Source of the DNA: Reyranella sp.
Lineage (GTDB): Bacteria; Pseudomonadota; Alphaproteobacteria; Reyranellales; Reyranellaceae
Direction: 5' to 3'
DNA length: 10,641 bases
NCBI GenBank assembly: GCA_030681635.1
Contig: JAUXRT010000366.1
Location: 1 to 10,641 of the forward strand
How positions within the stretch are numbered: the stretch's first letter is position 1; each line of letters starts with the position of its first letter. Positions 1 to 6,533 of the stretch are shown piece after piece. The notes beneath the pieces were generated by a model, which worked only from the letters and a program-made list of their open reading frames with translations, searched no databases and was not told the DNA's origin. The position numbers were made by a program, and so were the translations under genes.

Positions 1-1
1 C

Positions 2-100
2 GTGGTCGAGATGTCGGAGTGGGTCGGTGTCGACATGCCGATCGGCCGTGCCCTACTGGCATTGGTCCGCCAGCGCGCGGAGATGCCGGCCGGTGGGTGA
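2..100 (+). CDS. 3' end of an enzyme gene, possibly ketopantoate-reductase-like dehydrogenase (partial)
   Basis: An open frame enters from the left edge and stops at TGA 98-100, giving the last 32 residues of a protein. The tail contains EWVGVDMPIGRALLALVR, an amphipathic helix. That arrangement (a 'G-V-x-x-P' turn followed by a helix ending 'ALxALVR') resembles the extreme C-terminus of 2-dehydropantoate 2-reductases (ApbA/PanE) and related NAD-dependent 6-phosphogluconate-dehydrogenase-fold enzymes. The resemblance is to a short, weakly conserved segment, so the family call is tentative. The coding status is supported by the clean stop 4 nt before the next gene's ATG, typical of an operon junction. 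The start and most of the protein lie outside the window. Confidence 0.42.
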   Translation: MVEMSEWVGVDMPIGRALLALVRQRAEMPAGG

Positions 101-104
101 ACCA

Positions 105-536
105 ATGGATGAGAAGATCGACCTGGTGTTCGACCCCAGCAACCCGGCCGCGGCCGACTATGTGCGCGACCGGCTCTCATACTTCAATGCCGGCGCGACG
201 GGCCGATCCGACTACTATCCTTGCAACATCTACTTGAAGGGCGAAAAGGGTGAAACCCTGGGCGGCCTGCTGGGATACGTCTGGTCCGACTGGCTGTTCG
301 TGGCCACCCTCTGGGTCGACGAGGCGATCCGCAGCAAGGGCCATGCGACGCGCCTGATGGATGCCGCGGAGGACTATGCTCTGAAGCGCGGCTGCCACTC
401 GGCGCATCTCGACACGCATTCATGGCAGGCCCGGCCGTTCTACGAGAAGCGCGGCTACCAACTCTTCGCCACGCTCGACGACTTCCCGCCGGGCCACAAG
501 AAGTTCTTCTTCAGGAAGAAACTCGTCGATCGGTAG
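105..536 (+). CDS. GNAT-family N-acetyltransferase
   Basis: This encodes a 143-residue protein with the GNAT fold, which transfers an acetyl group from acetyl-CoA to an amine. The substrate cannot be read from the sequence. The acetyl-CoA pyrophosphate-binding motif R/Q-x-x-G-x-G/A is visible as R77-S-K-G80-H-A82, preceded by the beta-4 strand (FVATLWVDEAIR) and followed by the alpha-3 helix. The C-terminal GNAT signature FYEKRGY lies at residues 112-118, and the protein ends with DFPPGHKKFFFRKKL. I chose ATG 105 over the in-frame ATG at 27 because the extra 26 residues overlap the upstream gene and are not GNAT-like, and because 105 leaves a 4-nt gap after the upstream TGA with a G-rich GGTGGGTGA just before it. 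Translational coupling with the upstream gene is likely. Length is normal for a single-domain GNAT. Confidence 0.88.
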   Translation: MDEKIDLVFDPSNPAAADYVRDRLSYFNAGATGRSDYYPCNIYLKGEKGETLGGLLGYVWSDWLFVATLWVDEAIRSKGHATRLMDAAEDYALKRGCHSAHLDTHSWQARPFYEKRGYQLFATLDDFPPGHKKFFFRKKLVDR

Positions 537-548
537 GCTTACAAGCCT
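535..548. promoter_or_regulatory. Inverted repeat over the -35, candidate antitoxin operator
   Basis: AGGCTT-AC-AAGCCT is a perfect 6-2-6 inverted repeat. It overlaps the GNAT stop codon (534-536) and covers the proposed -35 hexamer of the toxin-antitoxin promoter (538-543). Type II antitoxins usually repress their own promoter by binding such palindromes, so an operator role is a reasonable inference. A terminator is less likely, because the 2-nt centre would force a very short stem and no T-tract follows. Confidence 0.42.
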
Positions 549-566
549 TGGCCGTTGCGCTATGAT
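538..566 (+). promoter_or_regulatory. Candidate sigma-70-type promoter for the toxin-antitoxin pair
   Basis: The -35 CTTACA (538-543, 4 of 6 matches to TTGACA) and the -10 TATGAT (561-566, 5 of 6 matches to TATAAT) are separated by exactly 17 nt. Transcription would be expected to start about 7 nt after the -10, near 573-574, which is where the antitoxin ATG at 574 lies. The mRNA would then be leaderless or nearly so. The call comes from hexamer matching by eye; alphaproteobacterial promoters are often more degenerate than this. Confidence 0.5.
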
Positions 567-573
567 CGGACCC

Positions 574-795
574 ATGAATCGGGCTCTGATCGCTGAGCTG
601 GAAAAACTCGACGCTGACGAGCGGTTGCGATTGGCCTATGACCTGCTCGACAGCGTCGCCAACGACACGGCGGTCGCTCCGATCTCCGACGAACATCGCC
701 GAGAGCTTCGTCGAAGACTCGCCGAGTACCGCGCCAACCCCGAAGAACCTGTCGTCACGCTGACTGATATCCGTCGCGAACTGGGTATGACCTGA
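574..795 (+). CDS. Type II antitoxin, putative addiction module component (PF09720/TIGR02574-like)
   Basis: This encodes a small acidic/basic protein of 73 residues. Its N-terminal part (ALIAELEKLDADERLRLAYDLLDSV) follows the pattern of the 'putative addiction module component' antitoxins: a helix with LxxxExxxLAxxLLxSL, then an EHxxELxxRLAEYRANP helix and a short C-terminal tail. The long middle helix and tail would wrap the toxin. It is directly followed by a RelE/ParE-like toxin gene, the usual antitoxin-first order. The start could instead be ATG 562 (77 residues). I prefer 574 because the in-frame ATG at 562 lies inside the proposed -10 hexamer TATGAT and has no Shine-Dalgarno sequence. 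The codon mix looks slightly less GC-biased than in the neighbouring housekeeping genes, compatible with a mobile cassette but not proof of transfer. Confidence 0.82.
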   Translation: MNRALIAELEKLDADERLRLAYDLLDSVANDTAVAPISDEHRRELRRRLAEYRANPEEPVVTLTDIRRELGMT

Positions 796-799
796 GGCA

Positions 800-1105
800 G
801 TGCCGCTTCTCGTTGTCTATCGACAGGCCGCGCGGCGCGACATTATCGACGCCGCCCGGCATTATGAAAGTGAACGGACGGGGCTGGGCGCTGCGTTTGT
901 CGCTGAGGTGGGCCGCGTTGAAGGTCACATTGCTGATGCGCCGGGCTTGTATCAGGTCGTCGACAGCGGAATCAGGCGTGCGGTGATGAGACGATTTCCC
1001 TTCGGTCTGTTCTATGTCGAAGAAGGGGAGCGGGTTCTGGTCCTCGCCTGTCTTGATCTGCGACGTGACCCGCGTGCACTCGGCGAGATCGTCACTCGCC
1101 GATAG
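800..1105 (+). CDS. RelE/ParE-family type II toxin
   Basis: This encodes a 101-residue protein with the compact RelE/ParE fold: an N-terminal strand (LLVVYRQAA), a helix pair (ARRDIIDAARHYESERTGLG and FVAEVGRVEGHIADAPGLY), then the beta-sheet core with the family's basic 'RRxxMRRFPFGLFYVEE' strand turn and a final strand VLVLACLDLRRDP. RelE-type members cleave ribosome-bound mRNA and ParE-type members poison gyrase. The sequence does not let me decide which; the 'RRFPFGLFYV' segment and the pairing with a PF09720-like antitoxin are common in the ParE-like branch. The start is GTG 800, 4 nt after the antitoxin stop, with GAGG at 794-797 overlapping that stop. The spacing of only 2 nt is short, so translation probably depends on coupling to the antitoxin. 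No truncation is visible. The stop lies 2 nt from the stop of the convergent gene. Confidence 0.85.
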   Translation: MPLLVVYRQAARRDIIDAARHYESERTGLGAAFVAEVGRVEGHIADAPGLYQVVDSGIRRAVMRRFPFGLFYVEEGERVLVLACLDLRRDPRALGEIVTRR

Positions 1106-1107
1106 GG

Positions 1108-1950
1108 CTATTTCGAGCCGAGCTCCTTCAGCTTCTTATCGATCGCCAGCAGGTCGAGCCAACTCTGGCGCTTGCTGGCGGGCGTGCGCAGCAGATAGGC
1201 GGGGTGGAAGGTCGGCATGGTCGGCACCTCGGTGCCGTCGTCGAGCTTCAGGCTGGTCCACTTGCCGCGCAGCCGCATGATGCCTTCGGTGGTTTCGAGC
1301 ATCGCCTTGGCGGCCGTGCCGCCGGCCAGCACCAGCACCTTCGGCCTGGCCAGTTCGATGTGGCGGCGCGTGAAGGCGACGCAGACCGCCTGCTCGGCCA
1401 GGGTCGGCGTGCGGTTGCCCGGCGGCCGCCAGAACAGGATGTTGGTGATGTAGAGGTCGCGTTCGCGGCTCATGCCGATGGCGTCGAACATGCGGTCCAT
1501 GAGCTGGCCGCTGACGCCCACGAATGGCTTGCCGAGGCGGTCCTCGTCGGCGCCGGGTGCCTCGCCCACGACCATGACGGGGGCACCCGCCACGCCGTCG
1601 GCGAAGACGGTGTTCTTGGCGGTACGCTTCAGCGCGCAGCCTTCGAAGGCGCGCACCGCCTCCTCGAGCTCGGCGATGGTGCCGCAGCGCCGCGCGAGTT
1701 CGCGTGCGTCCTGGGCGAGCTGCGGCGATTCGAGCGGCACCGGGGCACGGACCATCGGCGCCTGCAGAGGCGCGCGGATCGGCGTCGGCGCCACGGCGCC
1801 TTGCGATGGGGCGATCGCCGGCGCGGCGGCGGGAGGCGGCAGCGCGAAGCGGTCGACGGCTTCCTCGCCGATGGTCTCGTCGAGCCCGTGGTCGACGTAC
1901 CATTTCAGCAGCGAGGCGATGTCCTCGTGCGGGAGGGCTGCTTCGTTCAT
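1108..1950 (-). CDS. Uracil-DNA glycosylase superfamily, family-4-like, with incomplete Fe-S ligands
   Basis: This 280-residue enzyme is expected to remove uracil from DNA and start base-excision repair. Residues 37-80 are a Pro/Ala-rich linker between a short N-terminal helix and the catalytic domain. Family-4 motifs are clear: GEAPGADEDRLGKPFVG beginning at residue 129 (motif A), RPPGNRTP at 175-182, and HPAYLLR at 249-255 (motif B, uracil loop). Family-4 enzymes normally carry four cysteines binding a 4Fe-4S cluster (CxxC before motif A, then two more about 15 residues apart). Here only the second and fourth are kept, C105 and C190; the other positions hold F102 and W174. The start at ATG 1950 overlaps the stop of the upstream hydrolase (ATGA), which excludes the 13-residue longer reading from 1989. 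It is not UdgX, since motif A is GEAPG and the KRRIH insertion is absent. Confidence 0.87.
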   Translation of the reverse strand: MNEAALPHEDIASLLKWYVDHGLDETIGEEAVDRFALPPPAAAPAIAPSQGAVAPTPIRAPLQAPMVRAPVPLESPQLAQDARELARRCGTIAELEEAVRAFEGCALKRTAKNTVFADGVAGAPVMVVGEAPGADEDRLGKPFVGVSGQLMDRMFDAIGMSRERDLYITNILFWRPPGNRTPTLAEQAVCVAFTRRHIELARPKVLVLAGGTAAKAMLETTEGIMRLRGKWTSLKLDDGTEVPTMPTFHPAYLLRTPASKRQSWLDLLAIDKKLKELGSK

Positions 1951-2972
1951 CCGAGGCTCTTCACGAAGGCGTCGAGGATCGGCGCCCACATTGCGGCATC
2001 GGCGTGGCTCGCCAGATGGCCCTTGTCGGACGGCAATTCAACGTAGGTGATGTCGATGCCCGCCTTGCGCATGTCGGTCACATACGCCGGGCAGAGGGCG
2101 ATGTCGAAGAGCTTGTCCGTCTTGGACTGCACATACAGGACCTTCGCCGTCACCTTGGCGTACTGGTCGGTGATGTCGAACGAGTCGATGGCCCGCCGCA
2201 GCGTGACGAGGGAATGGGCATCGTAGACCTTGGCCCAGCTCTTGGCGGCGGCCTTGGCCGCGTCTTCGGTCTGGCCGTAGGCGAGCAGCGTTTCGTAGCG
2301 GATCTGCTCCAGCGTCGCGGTGACGCCGCCATTGTCGTAGTACCAGCCGCCGTTCCAGTTGGGATCGCCGGCCAGCCGCTTCTGTAGTTGCTCCAGTCCT
2401 CCCGCGCGCGACGGCGCCCGCGGCGCCGAGACCGACGCCACGATCGCCTTCATGAATCCGGGATAGGAGGCGGCCCACTGGAACGACTGGAAGCCGCCCA
2501 TCGACGGGCCGACCACGGCGATCAGGCTCTTCAATCCCAGCGAATCGACCAGCAGCTTCTGGCTCGCCACCATGTCGCGCATCGTGATTTCGGGAAAGGT
2601 CGGGCCGTAGGGCTTGGCCGTCCGCGGATCGATGCCGTTGGGGCCGGTGCTGCCGTGCGCCGAGCCCAGCGCATTCACCGAGACGACGAAATAGCGGTCG
2701 GTGTCGATCGCCTTGCCCGGTCCGATCAGCCCGTCGAACCAGCCCGCCGCGCCCTCGGCGACGCCGCGGCCCTGCTTGCCGGCGGCGTTGTGGCCGGCGG
2801 CGTGATGGCTCGACGTGTAGCCGTGGACCACCAGGATGCCGTTGTCGCCCTGGGGCGAGCGCACGCCATATGTCTCGTAGGCGAGTTCGAGAACCGGCAG
2901 TGTCTGGCCACTTTCCAGCCGGAATTCGCGGGCAGAGAAGATTTTGCTGTCGATTTGGGTCAACGCTGCCAC
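1947..2972 (-). CDS. Alpha/beta-fold hydrolase of the homoserine O-acetyltransferase (MetX) family
   Basis: This is a 341-residue protein with the MetX architecture: LESGQTLPVLELAYETYG at residues 19-36, the oxyanion-side VVHGYTSSHHAAG, the family block YFVVSVNALGSAHGSTGP at 94-111, and the nucleophile elbow GPSMGG at 155-160. The likely catalytic triad is S157, D286 and H319. MetX acetylates homoserine from acetyl-CoA in methionine synthesis. This protein keeps the fold signatures but has KGHLASH where canonical enzymes have GHD-x-FL around the catalytic histidine. A different acyltransferase or hydrolase role is therefore quite possible, and I do not name it metX. The start is GTG 2972, supported by AAGGGG on the minus strand 7 nt upstream. 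It ends in an ATGA overlap with the glycosylase gene. Cytoplasmic; no signal peptide is seen. Confidence 0.82.
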   Translation of the reverse strand: MAALTQIDSKIFSAREFRLESGQTLPVLELAYETYGVRSPQGDNGILVVHGYTSSHHAAGHNAAGKQGRGVAEGAAGWFDGLIGPGKAIDTDRYFVVSVNALGSAHGSTGPNGIDPRTAKPYGPTFPEITMRDMVASQKLLVDSLGLKSLIAVVGPSMGGFQSFQWAASYPGFMKAIVASVSAPRAPSRAGGLEQLQKRLAGDPNWNGGWYYDNGGVTATLEQIRYETLLAYGQTEDAAKAAAKSWAKVYDAHSLVTLRRAIDSFDITDQYAKVTAKVLYVQSKTDKLFDIALCPAYVTDMRKAGIDITYVELPSDKGHLASHADAAMWAPILDAFVKSLG

Positions 2973-2979
2973 GGGAATT

Positions 2980-2985
2980 CCCCTT
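2980..2985 (-). promoter_or_regulatory. Ribosome binding site AAGGGG of the MetX-like gene
   Basis: Reading the minus strand, AAGGGG lies 7 nt before GTG 2972 and fixes that GTG as the start. It partly overlaps a perfect 10-bp palindrome, GGGAATTCCC (2973-2982), between the Shine-Dalgarno sequence and the start codon, which might fold locally or be coincidental. Confidence 0.6.
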
Positions 2986-3090
2986 TTCCTCGGGTGGCGA
3001 TCCCGCCCCCGACAGGCTATCTACAGCAGAAGGATCGCTGCCGGCCGGCGGCGCGTCCATCTGGAAAAGGCATTGTAGAGCGAGACAGGC

Positions 3091-4746
3091 ATGACGCGCG
3101 AGGCGATGGAATACGACGTGGTGATCGTGGGCGGTGGCCCGGCCGGGCTGTCGGCGGCGATCCGCCTAAAACAGCTCGCGGCTGAGCGCAATCACGAGGT
3201 CTCCGTCTGCCTGCTCGAGAAGGGTTCGGAAATCGGCGCCCATATCCTGTCGGGTGCGGTGGTCGACCCGGTCGGCCTCAACGAGCTCATCCCCGACTGG
3301 AAGGAGAAGGGCGCGCCGCTGGAGACCCAGGTGAGCGACGACCAGTTCCTGTGGCTCACCAAGGCGGGCTCGTTCCGCTTCCCCAATTTCACGATGCCGC
3401 GGCTGATGAACAACCACGGCAACTACATCGTCAGCCTGGGCGACGTCTGCCGCTGGCTCGGCCAGCAGGCCGAGGCGCTGGGCGTGGAAATCTATCCGGG
3501 CTTCGCCGCCGCCGAGGTGCTCTACAACGACGACGGATCGGTGAAGGGCGTCGCCACCGGCGACATGGGCGTCGCCAAGGACGGCACGCACAAGGACAGC
3601 TACACGCCGGGCATGGAACTGCACGCCAAGTACACGTTGATCGCCGAAGGCGCGCGCGGCTCGCTGTCGAAGATGCTGATGTCGAAATTCGACCTGCGCG
3701 CCGGCGTCGATCCGCAGAAGTTCGGTATTGGCCTGAAGGAGCTGTGGCAGGTCGATCCGGCCAAGTTCAAGAAGGGCCTGGTCGTGCATTCGCAGGGCTG
3801 GCCATTGTCGGAGACCGGCAGTGCCGGCGGCTCGTTCATGTACCATTTCGGCGACAATCTCGTGTCGATCGGGTTTGTGGTGCATCTCTCCTACGAGAAC
3901 CCTTACCTGTCACCGTTCGACGAATTCCAGCGCTTCAAGACCCATCCCGATGTCGCCAAGTACCTGCAGGGCGGCAAGCGGCTGGCCTACGGTTCGCGCG
4001 CCATCAACGAAGGCGGTTTGCAGTCGGTGCCGAAGCTCACCTTTCCGGGCGGCGCGCTGCTCGGTTGCTCGGCCGGCTTCGTCAACCTGCCGCGCATCAA
4101 GGGCAGCCACAACGCGATCAAGAGCGGCATGCTGGCGGCTGAAGCCGCGTTCGAGGCGCTGGCGGCGGGCAAGACCGGCGGTGACGAGCTGATCGCCTAT
4201 CCGGTGAAGGTGAAGGCGTCGTGGATATGGAAGGATCTCGACAAGGTCCGCAACGTCAAGCCGGCGCTCTCCTGGGGCACGGTGGTGGGCACGATCTACG
4301 GCGGCTTCGACATGTGGATGCACGATCTCGGCATCCGCCTGCCCTGGACCTTCCATCACAAGAAGGCCGACCACGAGACCCTGCGGCCGGCCAGCGAGTT
4401 CCAGCCGATCCAGTATCCCAAGCCCGACGGCGTGATCTCGTTCGACAAGCTCTCCTCGGTGTTCCTCTCGAACACCAACCACGAGGAGGATCAGCCGGTT
4501 CACCTCAAGCTGCGCGATCCGTCGATCCCGATCGCTGTCAACCTGCCGCTCTATGCCGAACCGGCGCAACGTTACTGCCCGGCCGGCGTCTACGAAGTGG
4601 TGACCGCCGACAACGGCCAGCCGCGCTTCCAGATCAACGCGCAGAATTGCGTGCACTGCAAGACATGCGACATCAAGGATCCGGCTCAGAACATCGACTG
4701 GGCGGTGCCCGAAGGTGGCGGCGGTCCCAATTACCCCAACATGTGA
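3091..4746 (+). CDS. Electron-transfer flavoprotein:ubiquinone oxidoreductase (ETF-QO)
   Basis: This is a 551-residue monotopic membrane enzyme that takes electrons from reduced ETF, fed by acyl-CoA and other flavoprotein dehydrogenases, and reduces ubiquinone. The N-terminal Rossmann motif GGGPAG (14-19) binds FAD, followed by the family's EKGSEIGAHILSGAV segment. A second FAD-domain signature, GCSAGFVNLPRIKGSHNA, is coded around 4060-4115. The C-terminal ferredoxin-like domain carries the 4Fe-4S ligands C496, C520, C523 and C526 (CPAGVYE ... CVHCKTC) and ends in the typical GGGGPNYPNM tail. Length is normal and all expected ligands are present. I chose ATG 3091 because the residues before MEYDVVIVGGG match the usual N-terminus. 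ATG 3106, with GAGG before it, is an alternative. It is the first gene of a likely three-gene plus-strand transcript and is divergent from the MetX-like gene. Confidence 0.96.
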   Translation: MTREAMEYDVVIVGGGPAGLSAAIRLKQLAAERNHEVSVCLLEKGSEIGAHILSGAVVDPVGLNELIPDWKEKGAPLETQVSDDQFLWLTKAGSFRFPNFTMPRLMNNHGNYIVSLGDVCRWLGQQAEALGVEIYPGFAAAEVLYNDDGSVKGVATGDMGVAKDGTHKDSYTPGMELHAKYTLIAEGARGSLSKMLMSKFDLRAGVDPQKFGIGLKELWQVDPAKFKKGLVVHSQGWPLSETGSAGGSFMYHFGDNLVSIGFVVHLSYENPYLSPFDEFQRFKTHPDVAKYLQGGKRLAYGSRAINEGGLQSVPKLTFPGGALLGCSAGFVNLPRIKGSHNAIKSGMLAAEAAFEALAAGKTGGDELIAYPVKVKASWIWKDLDKVRNVKPALSWGTVVGTIYGGFDMWMHDLGIRLPWTFHHKKADHETLRPASEFQPIQYPKPDGVISFDKLSSVFLSNTNHEEDQPVHLKLRDPSIPIAVNLPLYAEPAQRYCPAGVYEVVTADNGQPRFQINAQNCVHCKTCDIKDPAQNIDWAVPEGGGGPNYPNM

Positions 4747-4751
4747 CAGGT

Positions 4752-6503
4752 ATGCGACGCACACTCCTCACGCTGCTTCCGGCCGCGCTGCTCCTCGCGC
4801 TTCCGGTTACCCTCAATGCCCAGCCCCAATCCCAATCCCCGCCGCAGCGGGGGCGCCAGATCGCGGCCACGCTCGACGGCCGCTACCTCGCCGCCCGCGT
4901 GGCCGAACAGGACCATGACTACGACGCGGCAGCCGACCAGATGGATGCGGCGCTCGCGCTCGCCCCCACCGATCCGGAACTGACCTATTCCGCCTTCCGC
5001 ATGCGCATGTATGCCGGCCGCATCGATGCCGCCGCCCAGCTCGCGCCCCAGGTGCTGGCGACGCGGCCAGGCGACGGTTTCGCCAACCTCGTGCTGGCGG
5101 TCCAGGCGATCAAGAAGGGCGAGTACAAGGCGGCCGAGAAACAGCTCAACCGTATCGGCTCCGAGAACCAACTGGGCGTGCTGCGCGACTACGTGATGGC
5201 CTGGCTCAAGGCCGGCGAAAAGGATTACCCCGCGGCGCGCTCCTTCCTGTCCAGGCTCAAGCCCGCGGCCGGCGAGCGTGCCGAGGCGCCGGCGCTGGTC
5301 ATCGAGGCCCAGATCGACGAGATGGCGGGCGACAAGGCGGCGGCGGAGTCGAAGTACCGCCGCGCGGCATCGCTCGACCGCAATGGCTTGCGCACCACGC
5401 TGGCCGCCGCCGACGGGCTGCGCCGGCTCGGCAAGGCCGACGAGGCGCGCGAGCTGCTCAAGACCTACGGCGAGAAGTACAGCGACTCCGTCCTGATGGA
5501 CGGGCTGGTCGCGGCCAATGCGCCGATGCCCAAGCCGCCGTCGCCGGCCGCGGGCATCTCCGAGATCCTGTTCGACATCGGCGGCATCCTGGCGGCCGAT
5601 CCGCGCAACCAGCGCGCCGACCTTGCGCTGATCTTCGATCACCTCGCCACCAGCCTGAAGCCGGACAACGACTATGCCTGGCTGATGATCTCCAACCTCT
5701 ATGAGCAGTTCCAGCAGATCCCCAAGGCCATCGCGGCGCTGGGAAAGGTCGGGCCGACCTCGCCGCTCTCGTGGCAGGCGCGCCTCAGGATGGCGGCGCT
5801 CGACGCCCAGCTGGATCGTTTCGACCAGGCGGTCGCCCGGCTGAAGGTGCTGATCGCGGAGAAGCCCACGCGCATCGATGCGGCGCTGACGCTGGCCGAC
5901 CTGCAGCGCGGCAAGGAGCACTACGCCGAGGCCGTTGCCGCCTACGACACGGCGATCTCGCGCCTGCGCACGGTCGACGAGCGGCATTGGCCGGTGTTCT
6001 TCGGCCGCGGCATCGTGCTCGAGCGGACGAAGCAGTGGCCGAAGGCCGAGCTGGACATGAAGAAGGCGCTCGAGCTCTCGCCCGACCAGCCGCATGTCCT
6101 GAACTATCTCGGCTACAGCTGGGTCGACCAGGGCCTGCATCTGGAAGAAGGCATGAAGATGCTGATGCAGGCCACGGCGCTCCGTCCCGACGACGGGGCG
6201 ATCACCGACAGCGTCGGCTGGGCCTTCTACCGCGTCGGCCAGTTCGACAAGGCCGTCGAATGGCTGGAGCGGGCGAGCGAACAGAAGGGCGATGACGCCA
6301 CCATCACCGAGCATCTGGGCGATGCCTACTGGCATGTCGGCCGCAAGCGCGAGGCGCGCTTCGAATGGGAGCGCGCGCTCAACCAGAAGCCGGACAAGGA
6401 CCGCGTACCGGTCATCAAGGACAAGCTCGCCAACGGTCTCAACGCGTCCAACGACAAGCCGACCGTCTACGAGAAGCCGCCGGTCGCCAAGCAGGGCGGC
6501 TGA
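4752..6503 (+). CDS. Exported tetratricopeptide-repeat (TPR) protein
   Basis: This 583-residue protein has an N-terminal signal peptide (basic MRR, hydrophobic core LLTLLPAALLLALPVTL, likely cleavage after A23), so it is probably periplasmic or outer-membrane associated. There is no lipobox cysteine. The rest is helical repeat: TPR-like units from about residue 38 (AEQDHDYDAAADQMDAALAL) through to the C-terminal third. The C-terminal third has the strongest conservation pattern (LNYLGYSWVDQG, then ITDSVGWAFYRVGQFDKAVEW and ITEHLGDAYWHVGRKREA). TPR proteins scaffold protein complexes; the partner here is unknown. From memory, proteins with this C-terminal block sit beside lolB-ispE in Pseudomonas, so the link to ispE may be old, possibly through outer-membrane biogenesis. 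ATG 4752 lies 5 nt after the ETF-QO stop with CAGG before it, pointing to co-transcription. Confidence 0.88.
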   Translation: MRRTLLTLLPAALLLALPVTLNAQPQSQSPPQRGRQIAATLDGRYLAARVAEQDHDYDAAADQMDAALALAPTDPELTYSAFRMRMYAGRIDAAAQLAPQVLATRPGDGFANLVLAVQAIKKGEYKAAEKQLNRIGSENQLGVLRDYVMAWLKAGEKDYPAARSFLSRLKPAAGERAEAPALVIEAQIDEMAGDKAAAESKYRRAASLDRNGLRTTLAAADGLRRLGKADEARELLKTYGEKYSDSVLMDGLVAANAPMPKPPSPAAGISEILFDIGGILAADPRNQRADLALIFDHLATSLKPDNDYAWLMISNLYEQFQQIPKAIAALGKVGPTSPLSWQARLRMAALDAQLDRFDQAVARLKVLIAEKPTRIDAALTLADLQRGKEHYAEAVAAYDTAISRLRTVDERHWPVFFGRGIVLERTKQWPKAELDMKKALELSPDQPHVLNYLGYSWVDQGLHLEEGMKMLMQATALRPDDGAITDSVGWAFYRVGQFDKAVEWLERASEQKGDDATITEHLGDAYWHVGRKREARFEWERALNQKPDKDRVPVIKDKLANGLNASNDKPTVYEKPPVAKQGG

Positions 6504-6533
6504 TCCGGCGGCAGGGTCGTCAGGGTTCGCGCC

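Noticed and set aside
27..104. N-terminal extension of the acetyltransferase from ATG 27
   Set aside because: The added residues do not look like GNAT sequence and overlap the end of the upstream gene. ATG 105 gives a normal operon junction.
1108..1950. UdgX (uracil-DNA cross-linking glycosylase)
   Set aside because: UdgX has a GEQPG motif A and a KRRIH insertion. This protein has GEAPG and no such insertion.
1204..2046. A 280-codon plus-strand frame over the glycosylase gene
   Set aside because: It is a shadow frame. The minus strand has the UDG motifs and an operon-style ATGA junction.
2973..3090. SAM-type riboswitch upstream of the MetX-like gene
   Set aside because: The 118-bp divergent region is short and shows no recognisable aptamer core. 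Only a good Shine-Dalgarno sequence and a 10-bp palindrome are visible.
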